Below are positions 62,992-64,000 of a stretch of 64,000 bases of DNA, one piece after another. The stretch is from positions 114,979-178,978 of the forward strand of contig NZ_LRRH01000061.1 of assembly GCF_001646785.1 (NCBI RefSeq), given 5' to 3'. Source of the stretch: Rhodococcus phenolicus. GTDB taxonomy: Bacteria; Actinomycetota; Actinomycetes; Mycobacteriales; Mycobacteriaceae. The notes under the pieces are model-generated. The model saw only the letters and a list, made by a program, of their open reading frames with translations. It did no database searches and had not been told where the DNA came from. Position numbers and translations under genes: made by a program. Position 1 is the first letter of the stretch; every line of letters begins with the position of its first letter.

Positions 62992-63969
62992 TCAGGCGGG
63001 GTCGTCGACGATGCGGGCGAGGATGTCGCGGGCGCGGTCGGCGTCCCCGTGCATCGCCGAGATCAGCGCCTCGATCGAGTCGAACTTCTCCATGCCTCGC
63101 AGCCGCTCGACGAAGTCGACCGCGACGTGCTGGCCGTAGAGGTCGGCCTCGTGGTCGAGCACGAACGCCTCGACCGTGCGGGTGCGCCCGGAGAACGTGG
63201 GATTGGTGCCGACCGACACGGCCGCGCCGTAGCGTTCGCCGGGCGTCACGGTGCCCAGGCTCGGGCCGGGTCCCAGAACCGTGAACCACGCGGCGTACAC
63301 GCCGTCCGCGGGGATCGCCGAGTGCATCGGCGGGGCGACGTTCGCGGTGGGGAACCCGAGATCGCGTCCGCGTCCGTCGCCGTGCACGACGACCCCTTCG
63401 ACGCGGTGCGGCCGGCCGAGCGCGTCGGCCGCGGCGGCCACGTCGCCCGCGTCGACGCACGAGCGGATGTAGGTCGAGGAGAACGTGACCGCGTGTTCGG
63501 CGAGCAACGTCTGGCCGTCGACGGCGAATCCGAACCGTTCACCGATCGTCCGCAGCATGTCGACGGTGCCGGCAGCCTTCTTTCCGAACGTGAAGTTCTC
63601 CCCCACCACGACCTCGGCGACGTGCAGCCGTTCGACGAGAATCTCGTGGGCGTACCGCTCCGGGGTCAGCTTCATGAACTCGGGCGTGAACGGCATGACG
63701 CAGAAGACGTCGACACCGAGCTCCTCGGCGAGTTCGGCGCGGCGCGCCAGCGTCGTCAGTTGCGCCGGATGATTGCCCGGCCGCACCACTTCCATCGGGT
63801 GCGGATCGAATGTCATGAGCACACTGGGGATTCCACGTTCCTTCGCGGATTTGACCGCCCGCGTGATCAGTTGCTGATGTCCGCGGTGCACTCCGTCGAA
63901 CACGCCGATCGTCAGTACACAACGACCCCAGTCCGCAGGTATTTCCTCGAGGCCTCGCCATCTCTGCAC
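62992..63969 (-). CDS. ribF: Bifunctional riboflavin kinase / FAD synthetase
   Basis: 325 residues. The N-terminal FAD synthetase (nucleotidylyltransferase) domain has GVFDGVHRGHQQLI near residues 24-37 and SSTYIRSCVDAGDV; the C-terminal riboflavin kinase domain begins VHGDGRGRDLGFPTANV and has TNPTFSGRTRTVEAFVLD. Converts riboflavin to FMN and then FAD. Taken from GTG 63969, which leaves only 31 bases of the window upstream; an upstream partner such as truB would lie beyond the edge. 135 bp before rpsO. Confidence 0.96.
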   Translation of the reverse strand: MQRWRGLEEIPADWGRCVLTIGVFDGVHRGHQQLITRAVKSAKERGIPSVLMTFDPHPMEVVRPGNHPAQLTTLARRAELAEELGVDVFCVMPFTPEFMKLTPERYAHEILVERLHVAEVVVGENFTFGKKAAGTVDMLRTIGERFGFAVDGQTLLAEHAVTFSSTYIRSCVDAGDVAAAADALGRPHRVEGVVVHGDGRGRDLGFPTANVAPPMHSAIPADGVYAAWFTVLGPGPSLGTVTPGERYGAAVSVGTNPTFSGRTRTVEAFVLDHEADLYGQHVAVDFVERLRGMEKFDSIEALISAMHGDADRARDILARIVDDPA

Positions 63970-64000
63970 ATCGGGCAGCCTACGGCCCGGGCCCGGGCCG

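Overview
The window is high-GC actinobacterial chromosome. Gene content and order (hflX-dapF-miaA, a DUF349 gene, miaB, gluABCD, recX/recA, pspM-pspA-clgR-cinA-pgsA, argA, ftsK, RNase J-dapA-thyX, dapB, an M16 peptidase gene, pnp-rpsO-ribF) follow the Rv2725c-Rv2786c stretch of Mycobacterium tuberculosis. The intact gluABCD glutamate transporter, the intein-free recA and the inserted lipid and nitrate-respiration genes fit a Rhodococcus-like member of the Mycobacteriales better than a mycobacterium. The genus is an inference from gene content; no rRNA or tRNA gene is present to confirm it.

Layout. 1-1113: end of a fructose PTS operon (EIIC, HPr). 1120-9999: tRNA-modification and lysine-biosynthesis block on the minus strand (secreted propeller-like protein, hflX, dapF, miaA, an Rv2728c-like gene), then a plus-strand DUF349 gene, then a membrane protein and miaB. 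10147-13561: gluABCD. 13644-13993: a small secreted-protein gene broken by a frameshift. 14116-16857: recX, an SGNH hydrolase, recA and a DUF3046 gene; recA has both a PafBC-type promoter and a LexA box. 16925-18073: glycosyltransferase.

18322-27756 is a lipid-centred block: glpD and a TetR regulator diverge from an alkyl-DHAP-synthase-like flavoprotein and a diacylglycerol kinase. A PIG-L deacetylase then diverges from a membrane esterase translationally coupled to an aminoacyl-phosphatidylglycerol synthase. 28183-30072: biotin ECF transporter bioYMN. 30069-32606: a second TetR regulator, an acyl-CoA synthetase and a long palindrome between them. 32675-36210: envelope-stress operon pgsA-cinA-clgR-pspA-pspM. 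36361-38370: argA, a YciI protein, and terC under a manganese riboswitch. 38410-45523: ftsK, a TIGR03085 protein, RNase J, dapA and thyX, all on the minus strand. 45656-51513: a ribbon-helix-helix protein with upstream repeats, SRPBCC, DUF3105, a flavodoxin-like protein, a TPR protein, a methyltransferase, dapB and an M16 peptidase. 51636-59689: complete narKGHJI nitrate-respiration operon, sitting between the M16 peptidase and pnp, which adjoin in M. tuberculosis. 59999-63969: pnp, rpsO, ribF.

Most neighbouring genes are tightly coupled by ATGA or GTGA overlaps, so they fall into short operons. The best regulatory finds are the recA dual promoter, the yybP-ykoY riboswitch whose P1 strand can also mask the terC ribosome-binding site, the palindrome upstream of the acyl-CoA synthetase, and the repeats in front of the HicB-like gene. 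No CRISPR array, phage, transposase or stable RNA gene was seen.
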